Of a stretch of 64,000 bases of DNA, positions 12,688 to 26,199 are shown piece by piece (position 1 is the first letter of the stretch; each line of letters opens with the position of its first letter). The position numbers and the translations under genes are program-made. The stretch lies in NCBI RefSeq assembly GCF_025698545.1, contig NC_068576.1, forward strand, positions 50,874,390-50,938,389, written 5' to 3'. Source of the DNA: Gossypium raimondii. Its lineage: Eukaryota > Streptophyta > Magnoliopsida > Malvales > Malvaceae. The notes beneath the pieces are model-generated. The model made no database searches, was not told where the DNA came from, and saw only the letters and a list, made by a program, of their open reading frames with translations.

Positions 12688-13091
12688 GGTTAAATTCTGT
12701 TATTAGTGCCTATTCTTTTGCTAAATTTATAGATTTAGTCCCTATATTTTAATTTGATCAATTCTAGTCATGTACTTTTTTACTTGATCAATTTTAATCT
12801 AGTACGTTTTGAATTTTAAAATTTTATTTTGATTCGGACAATAATAGTTAAATATGTTTGGTCAAATTCAATTACTAAGCAAATGATAGTTGTTAATCCA
12901 TTAACTGGATTTTTAATAAGTAATATATGAAAATAACAAATTAACATGACATTACACATATGCTAATATATTTGGCGTGTGGCTTATGGTTTGGTAATGA
13001 TTGAAAATTCAATTTTGAAAAAGTACAAATTAAAGTAAAAAATAAATCTATAACTTTCACTAAGTATAGGGACTAATATCAGAATTTCACC
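12688..13091. mobile_element. Mutator-like miniature element (404 bp) with perfect 9-bp target duplication
   Basis: The ends are inverted repeats: left GGTTAAATTCTGTTATTAGT, right complement GGTGAAATTCTGATATTAGT, with similarity continuing for about 100 bp each side. TAATATTTA flanks it exactly at 12679-12687 and 13092-13100. A 9-bp duplication is the Mutator-superfamily signature. No coding capacity. It sits about 150 bp upstream of the BPG2-like start codon. Confidence 0.85.
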
Positions 13092-13100
13092 TAATATTTA

Positions 13101-14181
13101 TAAAATTATAAGATTCAATAATAGTTGGATTGTGGAATCTAGGAGAGGTGAAGGCGAAGCCCTCTTTTCATTTCCTTTTACCAGAGTGGATTCCCATAAT
13201 TCACTCTGTCCAACAAATGAATTCTGGGTAAGCAAAAGATGAAATATTGGGATTTTGAGATTGGGTGAGTGATGAAGTCTTTTAAGTAGAACATAAATTT
13301 GAATGTCCTTTAAATCACATTCATCTTGCAAGAGGTTTCAATCTATGAAGTTGAGCTCTCACCTACCTAATACAATACTCACCAAAAATGCATAAAAACA
13401 TCAAACACACGTAAATAGATGATATCTCACTACTTCTAGAGCTTGTTAATTATAATTTGATGTTTTGGAGGTAGCAACATTGAGCTAGAAATCTGCCAGT
13501 ACCATAAATAAAATCAGCAAAATGCTGCCAGTGCCACCCCACTCCACTAAGCAGTTTTTAAGGTTTTTCTTTTCTACGAACTAAGGCCCTCCATTATAGA
13601 GCTAATCATGATAGAGCCGGTACAAAATATTAGTACTTCTAAGTTTGGGTTCAAAAAATAGGTTTAAATTTTTTGTTTAAACTTGGTCCAGATAAGAAAA
13701 TGCTCACTTGAGCTCGGTTTGGTCTACCAGTATTTAATTTTTTTAGATTATTTTTTATATAAAAAATTTAAAAAAAAATATAATACATTAAATACATTCA
13801 AAACATTAAAATAAATGTTTCTCAACAAAATTGGAAATACATATAAAAAAATTATTATACTTAAATATCACTAATATAAGTGCAACTTAATAAGCAAATG
13901 CTCTAAAGCAGTAGCAAATTTAACAATAAAACAAGAATTATACGATATCCAAACAATAACAACAAAATAATAGCAATATAATAGTGAAATGATAGCAAAA
14001 TAACAATATAACAGTAAAAAACAAAAAACATAACAACAGCAAACAACAAAACCTTTTTTTTGTCAAATTCGGGCGGGGCAAGCCAAAAAGACTTGCTCGA
14101 GACTTAGCCTTTTTTTCTAAAATCCTCACTTTTCGAACGAGTCTTCAGATTTGAATGAGTGACCCAACTCATAATCAAGTC
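13101..14181. other. Intergenic, with a dispersed repeat at about 13600-14150
   Basis: No gene is seen. The block with a central stretch containing ACATTAAAATAAATGTTTCT resembles the sequence at about 57750-58380, which holds a similar ATTAAAATAAATATTTTCT stretch. Both carry a GGG(C/T)(G/C)GGGC/TCGGGTCG type segment, suggesting two copies of one dispersed family. Confidence 0.35.
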
Positions 14182-14186
14182 TACTA

Positions 14187-16130
14187 TGTAACACCCCTAT
14201 ACCCAGTTCGACCCAAGGAACCTGATATAGGAATATTACATTTGGTGCCAAAGTGATTTTTGATGCTCACAACCTCAATTATAACTCTTCAAAATCACTG
14301 TACCTAATTTGCGCACGGAAAACAAAACCGTACGCTGAGTAAAAATCAGTGGTATTTCTATAATCCGAATAATTAAAGACAATATATTACAAATGTATAA
14401 TTGAAATATAAACATATATTAATATTTAAATATTATAACAACTATATCATATTTCATTCGTTTCACAAATATATCAGTTCTCATACTAGCTATATAAATA
14501 GCTTTTCACAATTTATTTAACATTTCATTATACAATTGTATTATCCATTCTATATTCATTTCATGAGAATATAACTCATATATTTCATATATTTGCAACA
14601 TATTTCACATTCTATTTTCAAATCACTATTTCACTTCCATTTCTCATACCATGTCATTTCGATATCAATTATAAAACTTTATTATTCATTTACCCCTATT
14701 AACACGACTCGGACTCGAACGGATACACGAATCCAACCAAAACACACCAGTTTGGCACCTAGTGCCTCATCGGATAATTCAAAGTAATAATTTGACACTC
14801 AGTGTCTCATCAGCTAAATGAAGTAAATTGACACCCAGTGCCTCATCGAATTAATCCGAAGTAGTAAATTAACACCAGTGTCTCATCGACTTGAAGTCGA
14901 AGAAATCCCTGAACTTTTCCAATCCTATGGCATGCCATCTATATCCGACTCAGCCCGATACAGTTAATAGAGTTTAATTTCACATTTCAGATATAATCAA
15001 TATCCAATACTGATTTTTCATATAATCACATAATAACACATATATTCATTTCAATTCAAAAATCAATCCATTCAATGTATATATATCTACTAATTCAATT
15101 CATTCAATCAATTATCAAACCAGAAATCTGAGCTATTCCATGTCAACTTTATCTTTCCCCTTTTTAGTTGAGGATTCCGATACGACGTTAGCTACGGAAT
15201 TAAAACAATTAAAAATCATCAATACAACACAATTCAATTTCATATCGAATATTTCAAATTTTACTCAAATATTGCCTAAATTTCAATTTAGTCCCTAAAT
15301 CGAGACTAATTTTATTTCTTCACAATTAATCTTATATTTTCATACAAATTCTACTTTAATCTAAAATTAACTCCCTATTTTCACTTAAATTCCTAAATTT
15401 TGATTTTTTCACAACTTAGTCCCTATTACTCAAAATTTACAATTTATTCTACAATTTAATTCTTTTTCATTTCTAACTTAAAATATATCAATTTAATCCC
15501 TAATACTAAAATTATTCAACAAAGACATCACTTAAAAGTCAATAATCTTTAAAATTTTGACATGAGTAGAATAATATTTAATACCGAAATTTCAAAATAT
15601 AAAAATTATAAGAAAAGAAATTAAATTAACTAACCGATTGAGTTTTTAACTTTGAAACCTTAACTTCTCATTCCTTTCTTTCCCTTTTCTTATTTTTCTT
15701 TTCTCCTGTTTCGTTTCTGTCCTGTTTCTTTCTATTTCTTTTGTTTCTTTTATTTATTATATTTACTTATTATAATATATAATATAATATATATACTTAA
15801 TAATTAAGATATAATATTATCATATTATAATATATATATTAAATTTAAGTTTTATAAATATCTATCTTATGCCGCCTCAATTATAACCATTGACATAATT
15901 GCTTCTTTAGTCTCTTTAATTTTTTTAATCTATAATTCAACTTTCACCCTTTATGCAATTTAATCCTTTTACCTAATTACTCTTTATTCAAGCAAATTCA
16001 CCTAACCAAAACTTAATTAACTACACAACTAGCTTCGTAAATATTTTTTAAAAATATTTACAAATCTAATTTAAGGTAACAGAGTCTCAGAAATGCACTT
16101 TCCGACACCAGTGACTATCGAGTCGTTACA
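14187..16130. mobile_element. Solo LTR of an LTR retrotransposon (1944 bp, TSD TACTA)
   Basis: The block starts TGTAACACCCC and ends GAGTCGTTACA, so both TG..CA and a six-base terminal inversion (TGTAAC/GTTACA) are present. TACTA flanks it exactly at 14182-14186 and 16131-16135. There is no primer-binding site, no internal coding region and no second LTR nearby, so this is a solo LTR left by recombination. The TGTAACACCCC start is typical of Gypsy chromovirus LTRs in plants (inference). Orientation is not certain. Confidence 0.85.
14751..14905 (+). repeat. Four-copy tandem repeat (36-41 bp unit) inside the solo LTR
   Basis: Units start at 14751, 14791, 14827 and 14868. Each has the core (T)TGACAC(C)CAGTG(C/T)CTCATCG with small changes. 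Confidence 0.7.
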
Positions 16131-16135
16131 TACTA

Positions 16136-17416
16136 ATTATATTATGAAATAGGAAGGGGAACTTAATTATCTATAATATATAAATAGGAGAAAAATCTCC
16201 GAATCAAACCCATTCCCTTGTCTTCATTTACTTAACCTTTACCTTAACTAAGGTGAAAAGGGGGCAAAACCCTTATTTTGTTATTTTAGTTAGGTTTAAT
16301 TCTGACGAGAATAATATTCTATGACAATCAATTCATTTATTTTAAATCAACCCATTTCCTATCTATTATTTGATTGACTAATCATTTATATTGTAACGTG
16401 AAGCGTCAAATGTTTTGGTAATTACTCATTGGTGAATGTATTAAAATAATTATAAATCAAAATTCTAAATTTTATTCATCCTTCGCTAAAATAATGTCTT
16501 GGAGTGGAGCGATAATAGGAATTTTTGTTTTGTTTGGATTGAAATTTTAATTTAGGTAAAGTAGAAGGAATATGGGGTTTTTTTTAGTTCAAATTGTAAC
16601 TACTCAAATAAAACAATATAATCATTTACTTTCCAGTTAAACAATTATAACAAAGTGAACTCACAAAATAAGTCGATTTAGCTAGTTTTCAATTTATTCA
16701 ACCAAGGTAATCAAGTTCGACGGTTTTGAGTTTTCAAACTGGTTTTGTTCTTAATAAATTTAATTACTGTTACCTTATAATAGTGTAAATTACAACTTTG
16801 GAAATTCTGGGTTCAAATTTGGTGATTTTATTTATGCATTTTCAAAATTTCAAAATTTAATTCTAATAAAAATATTAGTTAAATTTTATTATTTTAAAAA
16901 ATTATGCTAAATATATTATCACATGTGTAAAATTATATTTACTTATTATTTACACATTATTCTCATTTTATTTTAATTAATGTATTTAACTGCTAAAGTT
17001 AACATTAAAATTTTAAAATTTGAAAAAGATATAAAGATATTAAAAAATAACTAAATATAAAATAAACGCATTCTACTTATATAAAATTAAATTTAATGAA
17101 TTTAACCATTATGTAAATGCTAATTTTTAAAATTAAAAAAAAGAGTATAAAAATTAAAAATACAAAATTTACCCATAGTAGAAAATTGAATCTAAATAAA
17201 ACTTGGTAAAGATTTTGCACGGTCATTTGCTCAAAGCGGTAACACTTGTTCAAGCCAGGGTTCACATAAAACAAAAATAATAAGGTTCTACTGCGCCTCT
17301 CCCTGTGCAAAACCCTAAATCTCTTTCCTTTCCATTTGCTTTAAAAGGAAAAGGATTCTATTTACGAGAACATCCTCAAATACTTTAACCTTTTCTCACA
17401 ATTTCGATTCCAAGTC
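16136..17416. other. Intergenic and presumptive promoter of the LUC7-like gene
   Basis: AT-rich sequence with no supported coding region. The 5' UTR of the downstream gene probably lies in the last 100-150 bases, where base composition becomes less AT-rich. Confidence 0.4.
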
Positions 17417-20400
17417 ATGGATGCACAGCGAGCTCTGCTTGATGAACTCATGGGAACGGGTATTTGGAAATATCATATTTGTTTGGTTGATATTTGTTTA
17501 ATTTCTTGTGTTTAATACGAGATCTTTTTTTTTTTTGACTTTTTTCTAACGGATTTTTCTTGTTGAAATTTTATAGCTCGTAATTTAACGGAGGAAGAGA
17601 AAAAGGGATACAGGGAACTTCGATGGGATGATAAAGAGGTTTGTGCATTTTATATGGTTCGCTTTTGTCCTCACGACCTCTTCGTCAACACTCGGAGTGA
17701 TCTCGGTGCGTTTTCAATTTTAAATTTTATGACTATGTGTACATGTTAGGTTTGGGAAAATTGATTACATAATAAGAGAATTTTTTTACTAAATTTGATT
17801 ATTCTATATCTCATAGTTGCTGAGGTGGCTAAGTTTTTTGGTTATAAATCTTAAATTTCTTTAGCTGCGTCATGCTTAGTAGTAACTACGGAGTTGCGTT
17901 TAGAGAATGTGAAAGTTTAATGACTGTTTTATGTTTTGTGGTGTTCTGTTTTGGTGCATCAGGACTATGCCCTAGAGTTCATGATCCAAAATTGAAAGAA
18001 AGGTGGGATTCAATAAGCATTCTTTTTTTTTTTGGATATCTATGCTGTGAGATTTTCTTTTTGTACAAATGCATCGCAAATAGCTGTTTAAATGCCTGCG
18101 CTTAGTCTGTTGGGCTTTTTAACCTGGCATAGCCTGAGTGGTTAATAGTAAAGTTCTAATAAAATTTTCCCAGAATATTATTGATCTTGTATTTGCCTCA
18201 TTAAGTTAGCTGCTTCATATGTCCATGTAGGATGGAACTTAAATTACTCGCGGTATGCTAAGGTGTTGCTGGTTTTTCTTTTTGAGGTAACTGATCTAAA
18301 CATTTTGATCAGATTTTTGCAAGGGGTACGGAGAGATAATTGAACTCTCTTCAACATAGGATGTTATTGGCAAAAAAAGAAAAAAAAAAACATAGGATGT
18401 TTTATGTCAGATCCTTCCTAAACCTTCTTACAAAGAAATGCTTTAGGACCTCAATTTTATTTTACTAGGGGAAATGGGGAAAAATATATATTCTATGTAA
18501 TTTGGTGTGGTATTAGTCATGAAAATTCAAATTGCGTAAACTGATATGAAGGTAATTGACTTGTTCCATGCCATCGATGTGTATCTCTTGACCCCCTGCT
18601 AATTATTGTTCCATGTCATTGATGCTTAGCCCTCAAAACCTTGCTATTAGATTTCCCTCCTCCTAGTATCCTCAGTTCAAGTTATTGCCATCATGATCAG
18701 CACCATCAGAGATAAATCGGGGCTTTTTCTTTACCAAGTAATAGGGGCTTGATTACTTGCAATAAAATTGCTCGTCTACTTTTATATGTTTTTGGATCCT
18801 AGTGACTTTCTGGATTTTTTAACATTACTTCTCTGCTGGTTTTATTAATGGTATCATTCCTGGATCATGTAAATGGGTGAGTGATGCACACAGAAGTGTA
18901 ACTTGGTCTGACCTTTTCCCTTTTGACCTGTCTAAGATCATGATCCCTTTTGAAACATTTTTTGGGTATACTTTGCCTTCTGAGATCACTTGTCCTTACC
19001 TCATCTGACATGTCAAATGATGAGATGGTATTGTTGCAAGAATGAAGTCCAATTTAACACAAATACATTAATTAAAGCGACCATAAGGTTTTGATGTTCC
19101 CATGGGGGTTAATCTGCGGGGGGAACATGAAATCCCCATGTAATATATGGTAATATCAGCTGAGAAAAAATTATGGTAATTCATTTTCAATATGTATATT
19201 TTGGATGCAGTACAGTTTTTAAAACTAGTAACACCTGCCTCACACTTATAGCTAACTTTCCTTGTATATAAGAAGCACGGGGAAAAATTGTGATCTAAAG
19301 AGCACCATGGTTTAAGTTATATTATTGGTGCTACTTTAGTATCTGGTGTGGCTGGCCATTTGTTTGTCCCATTTGCTAAATTGCTGCTTGATATTTTCCC
19401 TATAAATTGCATTCTGGCTTTTGCTTTGTTTACAAAAATAGCTTGTCTATTAGCTGTTTTGCTGCCTGACTTTGGAGGTTGAGTTGTCTGGACCAGTTTT
19501 GCCTTTCCTGATCAACATGCATTTTTCTTCTGGTATTTGTATTTTAAGTTGGTTTTTGAAATTTGTGACTTTAGTTTTGAGAAGTCCTCCAGACACGATG
19601 CTTATGTGCCCAAATTTGAAGCTGAACTGGCTAAGTTCTGTGAGAAATTGGTGGGTTCCATTGCTCTATCTTTTTAACTTAACAGCCCTCTTGATTTCCT
19701 GCGACAACAGTTGTAATTTTTATATATTTCATAACATGCCTATCACCTCCAGGTGATGGACCTTGACAGAAGAGTTAGGCGAGGACGAGAACGCCTTGCT
19801 CAAGAGGTGGAGCCAGCACCACCTGCTCCACTATCTGCAGAAAAGTCTGAACAGTTATCTGTCTTGGAGGAAAAAATAAAAAATCTGCTGGAGCAAGTGG
19901 AGAGTCTTGGCGAAGCTGGAAAGGTGGATGAAGCTGAGGCACTTATGAGAAAGGTGTTGTTAAGGTTTTCCATTAGCTTTTAGTAATTGATCCAAAAGTC
20001 ATGAGATATTGTTCAGTAAATGTTGCCACATCCTAGACAGACAGATTATGTTTCTGTTTGACTGCCTCTTTAATATGATTATTTAATTCATTTTGCACCT
20101 GATTTATAAATTTACCATGATAGACAGTTCACGTTTTGAAGCTTGACCTGTGATATTTGTTTAGGTGGAGGCACTTAATGCTGAGAAGACAGTGTTGACT
20201 CAGCAACCTCAGAATGATAAAGTATTGATGCTTGCGCAGGAGAAGAAAATGGCTCTGTGTGAGGTTTGTGGATCTTTTCTAGTTGCTAATGATGCTGCTG
20301 AGAGAACTCAGTCCCATGTTACAGGAAAGCAACATATTGGTTATGGAATGGTTCGGGATTTCATCTCTGAGTTCAAGGTAAATGTTTCTGTGTAGAATGA

Positions 20401-20815
20401 TTTGTGGGCCTCAGTTTGTTTAACCTTTTGCTGTGAGTGAAAAGTCTGAATGACCTTTCAGGAAGCAAAGGAGAAAGCAAGGGAAGAGGAAAAATTAGCT
20501 AGAGAAAAAGAAGCTGAAGAACGGAGAAAGCAGAAGGAGAAGGAATATGAGAGTAGGAGGAGCAGAAGTGATTCAGGGGATAGAGACAAATATCGCGACC
20601 GAGACAAGGATTCTGACAGATACCGGGATCGTGATTTGGATCGTGAAAGGTCTCAAGAGTGGAGCGGGAGAGGTAGTAGGGATGGAGAGAGGGAATGGAG
20701 GTACAAGAATGGTAGAGATGGAGGCAGGGGGAGGCACCATAATCGCAGCAGGTCCCGTTCCCCTGGTAGACATAGTCACAGGAGGTCCTCGAGAAGTCCA
20801 GTTCGCCGATATTAG
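17417..20815 (+). CDS. LUC7: LUC7-like U1 snRNP splicing factor
   Basis: Seven exons join in phase to 351 residues: 17417-17459, 17577-17705, 17963-18002, 19575-19650, 19753-19953, 20165-20377, 20462-20815. The first zinc finger is CCCH (C37, C45, C60, H64) and the second is C2H2 (C195, C198, H214, H220 in a CEVCGSF...HVTGKQH context). Between them is a charged coiled-coil segment (about residues 110-190). The C terminus is an RE/RD- and RS-rich tail ending SRSPVRRY. This is the full LUC7 layout. LUC7 proteins sit on U1 snRNP and affect 5' splice-site choice in the nucleus. Length is near the plant LUC7A/B range. Intron 3 (18003-19574) is much longer than the others. It converges on COG7 with about 1.2 kb between the two stop codons. 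Confidence 0.95.
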
Positions 20816-22009
20816 TGCCATTCTGTACAATAGGTGTTTTGGCTTTGAAAGCCAATGAGGTAGACCTCTTATTTTATTTCTAGTTTATAAACGTGTGCTT
20901 TTGGAGTAGTGCTAAATTTTGTCATCATGGATGAAACTTTTTTCTTGGTAACTCACAGCTTTGTTGGGACTATACCAACTCCCTTTCATCAAAATTACTA
21001 GAGAGGAAAAGGGTTGAGGTAGGTATAACAATATTATTGTTAACTCCTTTTTATCTTGTTTGGACTAAATTTATAACATGCATCCGTGGGCTTTGTTTTG
21101 AGTCTCTTCTTTATCCCCTCTTCCTTCATATGCTTATATCTATAGTCAAGCTGCTGAGAGATGATGATCTTCCAAATTTGAGGTAACAGATTAAATTTCG
21201 GTTACAGCACCACAATGCTTTAGTTGTCTTCCTTACTCTGTTATTGCCTTTGTGGATGCTTTTGTATCAATTATTTGTTTGAAACGGCTTGCTGTTGTGG
21301 AATAATACAGGGAAAATCTGGGATGGTTTGAACGTAGAAGTAACCTTTGATGCGTTTCTTATGTTTTTTAAAACCCTTGCAATAGATTTATGTAAAGAGT
21401 ACTCTCCTTTAGTCCTGTGAATGGCTAGGCTCAGCTATTGGATTGCTGGTTGCATTTGTTCTTTCTGATGGATTTGTATGATTACGAATTTACAATGGGT
21501 TTCCATAACATTGTTCTTTGTAGCTTGAACCCTGATTTTGAAAGTTGGAATAAAGTTAATGAGTTGGTCCATGAACAAGCCATATAGCATTGCTTCATTT
21601 ATCATTCAAAAACTGAAAAACGAGAGAATTTTGCTGCGTCCGATATCTGTCTTGATCCAAGTATAAATTTTACGGCCTCAAGTAGGCTACCCTAAATGAT
21701 CAACGTTGCTATGACCAAATGATTTGGAAGTAAATTTCGAGAGCGTTTAACTGGATGAAGGTGATAGATGATGACTCAAATATAGCTATTATGTTGCGCA
21801 TTTACCTTGGGCAAGAACTGTTAAATGTAGCAAAAAATAATATTCAACTATAACAGTTCCTTCCATAGCACATTTGTTTAAATCAGGAAACGGGTATACA
21901 CTTTTCTCATTGATGAAAATTAAAAAAAAAAAAGAATTTAGGCAATAGCAGCTTATAAGGTTCGTTTATGGAGTTTGTTTTGAAATTACAAAATTGTGAG
22001 TAAAATTTA
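20816..22009. other. Convergent 3' regions of LUC7-like and COG7
   Basis: Tail-to-tail spacer containing the 3' UTRs of both genes. No coding region or repeat structure was recognised. Confidence 0.5.
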
Positions 22010-25000
22010 CTAATCCAAATTCAGACGTCGAATTTTGCACACAAGGTTAGCAGTAGGAAGATCAAGTTGGTTCCCATTATCGGACTTCAACAGGTCTTTT
22101 AACTGATCTCTAGGAGTCCCAAGACAGGTTTGAAAGGTTGCTAGGACCGGAGGAATTGGCATTGAAAGAGCAGAAAGCACATTACTCAAGTACTCGATAT
22201 CAACCGACAGCTGCTGTGCTCCGCCATCTGTTATATACTGGATTCCACGTAGCTGCTCCATGTATAAGGCGGTGGCGCCTTCAGCAACCTTCCAAACACA
22301 AGACCAATGTATAATAAATGTTACTTGCACGGTAGAAAACAAAATGATCATTCTAAAAGAAAACATTAAATATCCTTTCATCTTTATGTTTATAGTTAAA
22401 AGGGAATCGAATGCTACCTTAAACATCCATTCTGTTGCAAAGAACTGAGCTTCATCATTGTTGGCGTCACTATTAGAAATACCCTCAGCAAGTGGCTCCA
22501 ATTGTTGAGGCAAAGTAAGAAGATATTCGCCAACACTTGTCACGTAGGGTTGAGGGTATGCACTGAAGGTTGGTAGACGAAAAGCACTTTGTTCCTCGGC
22601 TGCAGACCAGATTGGCATACGAGATACCTCGCTGAGACGTTGTCGTACTTTGGATATGAGGACGTCGTACACTAGTTCATTCACTGCTTCAGCAAATGCA
22701 GCGACCCTTTGGGATGCAAGAGGAAGTGCATGGAATCGGGGATCTTTAGACTGCACCATCAACAAGTTATTATTCTCATTATTCAGCAGTCAAGCATGCA
22801 GTGTCATATGGATGACTAGCACCAGAACAAACACATGAAATGATTTAGACGTTCGTAATTTATACAAAAGTGGCTTGCATCTTGCTTTTGTAAGGAAACG
22901 TAGATTTTATTTTTAAATACCTGATCTAAAAGGTTAAACAGTTTCCGGGCCTTCTCAGGAACATCAACAAGCCGCACAGCTGCGACATCTAAGGCAGCTC
23001 TTCCACCTAATGGTGGCTCCCCATTTCCATCGTCATTTGCAAAATGTAGCTGGTTATTATCCAAACTTGAACCAAATACCGAAAGTGACAAAGTTGTGCT
23101 CAATCTAGCCAGAGTAGCTCTCAAGGATGCTTCAAAGACCGAAGACCTGCTTGTTAGACAGTCTGCAACAGTGAGTATCTGCAAGGCTCCTTGAACAATT
23201 GACCACTCCTCTTCATTAGAGATCAAATCAGTTTTTCTTGAATTTTGAGCCCCTTCCTTCCTGTCCAAGCCAATGTCCTTGTTGTCCACTCCACAGACAG
23301 CTCTAAGTGATTTGAGGGTGTCTTGGAGGGTAGAAATGTACTGTAACATTGTGTCATCAAGTGCAAGAATCAACTCATCTGCCTCTGAACCACCAGTAAA
23401 GTTGATGCACCTCTCTACAGCTGCTTCAAGAAGTAAGATAACTTGAGGAATAGATTCTTCCATCCTTCGAACAGTCTCACTAAGTTCAATACCCTGGGCT
23501 CCCACACCACGAGTGACAGCTCCCCTGAGATCCACCCCAGCGATCTCAGAGGAGAGGATAGCACGCTCCATGTGTCCATACCTATAGCACATCCAAGTTA
23601 CTCGTTAAAAAAGCCAGAGAGCACCAAAATATGCTCTGTAATAGGAAAGAGAGAAAATCGCATTAATCAGAACTAACAGACATAAGAAAAAGGTTCCCAC
23701 ATCTTCCTCCCGCTTAGAAGGGGAAAAAAAGTCTAAACCCAAATGTAACTCAAGTCTTTGACAGTGACAGGTTCACCAAGGACCAGAAAAATCCATAGAC
23801 TTTGTGCCTCTAGATGTTGAAATAGGGCAAAAACAAGAGGCATTTCATTTTATTATCTTTGTAATGGCTTACCTCTGTTTAAATGATTCATATGGATGGT
23901 ACACTGCCTTGAGCGTGTCCATTAAAACTCCCGTATCAGATTCTGAAAATAAGTGCTGGATATTTCTTGCAAAGATTACCGACATATTATGTAAATCAAT
24001 CAGGGCTTCTAGATGCTTAGTCTGAATCTTACTACCCTTTTGCATATCTCCAGATAAAATATCTAATATACCTGATGCCATTAACAAGGAGTGTGAAAGA
24101 AAAAATAATCAGTTCTCCTTCAGCTGAAATCAGATACATCGATCAACCAATACAGTAATAACTCAAGGAATATCATGAAAGTTAACTATTACCCTTAGCA
24201 AATGCTTTTGTTTCAGGAACAACCTCTCCAGTAGCAAGGTTGATGCGGGAGACAAAGCTGGAACCCACAGCTGCCATAGTCTCCACGAGAAGCTTTGGGA
24301 CAAGAGTTTTATAATCCTCAGGAAAAGCAAACATACACCTGGAAGAAGAGTTCAGTAAATGGTCATATCCATAACATTTTATTCTTTGGAAGAGAAGAAA
24401 GTTTTCCATTAACATCCAGTAATATTTGCCAATTTCCAATTAAGAATGATAAATTTAGTTGATGTTTGGTTATTTCATAAACCCTTCTACCATTAATGAA
24501 TGCAGAACAAGCAACTTCAAAAATAAAAACACGATCTGATTAGATATATGTAGAAAATGCAAGTAACATAAACTCCAAAGCAATGAACGCCTTTTGCAGC
24601 AAATTTCTAAAGCAATTCAGATTTCCTAGAAAATAAAATAAGAAAGCATGTGAAAACATCTTTGAGAATTAAAATGTGGAGCATTGAAATGTCAATAATA
24701 AATACCACTTCCATTCTTGTTCAAGGTAGAGTAGCAACTCATCGTAGAAAGTTGGTAACCAGCTTGAGAAAGACACAGCCAGAGAACTCGACTGTTCATT
24801 ATTACTTGATAACCTTTCAACTTCACTCTTTTCATTAGCAAGCTTACTAACTCTCTTCTTAGAGTCAAAATCATCCCACAGCTGCTTTATGGGCTTGAGG
24901 TGAACTTTGGTATATTGCAGCTCCAGAGACTTGAATCTCCCAATTCGGATAAGTATTCCTCGCAAATCTTGAGCAACATCAACCTGTATAGTGTAAAAAT

Positions 25001-26199
25001 TATAAATGTATAGAGGAGCCTATTAGTTAAAAAAAGGATGATAGACTTGCAAGTAAAAGAAAGCAACGCATGTCATGTACAGAACATACTAACCTTGCGA
25101 TTGGATAATGCATCCGTGAGACGAGGCTGGACCATTGTGTCTAACCTGTCCTCTAAGACCTCAAGTTGCTTCCTGATATTTGCAAACTCAGCCACCTAAA
25201 GAGCAAATTTAAGGGAAAAAAATTTAAATCATAAAGATAAAACTTAATGGATGGAAAATCAGATAACATCATAGAAAAGTGGTAAAAATACAGTTACCTC
25301 CCCAACAGCAGATAAGCAATGCCTCATGTTAGCCAAGGTTTCTGCAGCCCGTGGAAGATCCCCAGAGGCAAACACATCCTCCACTGTTGCACTCAGTTGT
25401 GTTAATCCAGCGGCATCCTGTTTTTGCAGATAAAACCAAACAAATACTTAGCTGCAGTGCTTCATATGCAATAATCAATGATACTAACATGAACTTCAAT
25501 GTCCAACATGTGAAAAGTCGGGATGAAATAATCAATGATACTCACCTGCAGCGTTTCATACGCAGCTTCCATTCGCTGCTTGACAGTGTCAACTTTAGCT
25601 AAAGCAGCTATAGACTCAGCCGATGATCCCTCCGCCTGCAAATAAAAGGCACTAAGCTTATCTTCAGATCCATGAATTAATTATTAAACCTACATCAAAT
25701 CCTATTCCAAGGCATTAGAACAGGACGAAATATAAGCTTGAGATTAACTTTTGGCTTAAACCTGTATATTTTAGAGGAATTAAATCTCAAATCAGCTCAA
25801 AACCTAACAAATACTATGATTTTCACCTCCGATGTACAAGGAACACTTCAAGTACCTGGAAAAATATTCGAGCAACATTGAAATGATATAAGATCTGAAA
25901 GGAAAAAAGCAGACCTTTTTGAGCTTGTCGAGGATGCCGGCAACAGAATTACGAAGAGAAACGGCATCATCCTGAAGACGGAGAACGTCACGGGTGGCGC
26001 GAGGGACACGTAGGAGGGCAGCAGAACTTTGCTCCTCGAGGGAAGCGGCGATCTCTTCGGAGACCATTTGGAGCTTCATTTCGAGATCCACCATGTGCTT
26101 GTCGAGGGAGTCCTGAGGGTGCCGAGACTTGCACGCCGAGTTTATCCATTTCTTCGGATCGAATTTCTCGTCTGAAAATGGCCCTAGATCTAGCATCAT
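22010..26199 (-). CDS. COG7: Conserved oligomeric Golgi complex subunit 7
   Basis: Ten exons join in phase to 830 residues: 26199-25915, 25635-25546, 25417-25298, 25195-25094, 24983-24706, 24338-24193, 24071-23873, 23581-22921, 22750-22418, 22288-22010. The start has two ATGs in tandem (MMLDLGPFSD). The N terminus is a heptad-like helical stretch (about residues 35-150), as in COG/exocyst-type tethers, and the middle and C terminus are all-helical with no membrane segment. Segments such as YGHMERAILSSEIAG and the tail ending CKIRRLNLD are COG7 landmarks. The length is close to plant COG7 (about 830-840). COG7 is in lobe B of the COG complex and tethers retrograde vesicles at the Golgi; the Arabidopsis gene is EMBRYO YELLOW. 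No break was found. Confidence 0.95.

Noticed and set aside
20499-20858. Several overlapping frames of 85-118 codons on both strands
   Set aside because: They are other-frame shadows of the repetitive RS/RD-rich last exon of the LUC7-like gene.
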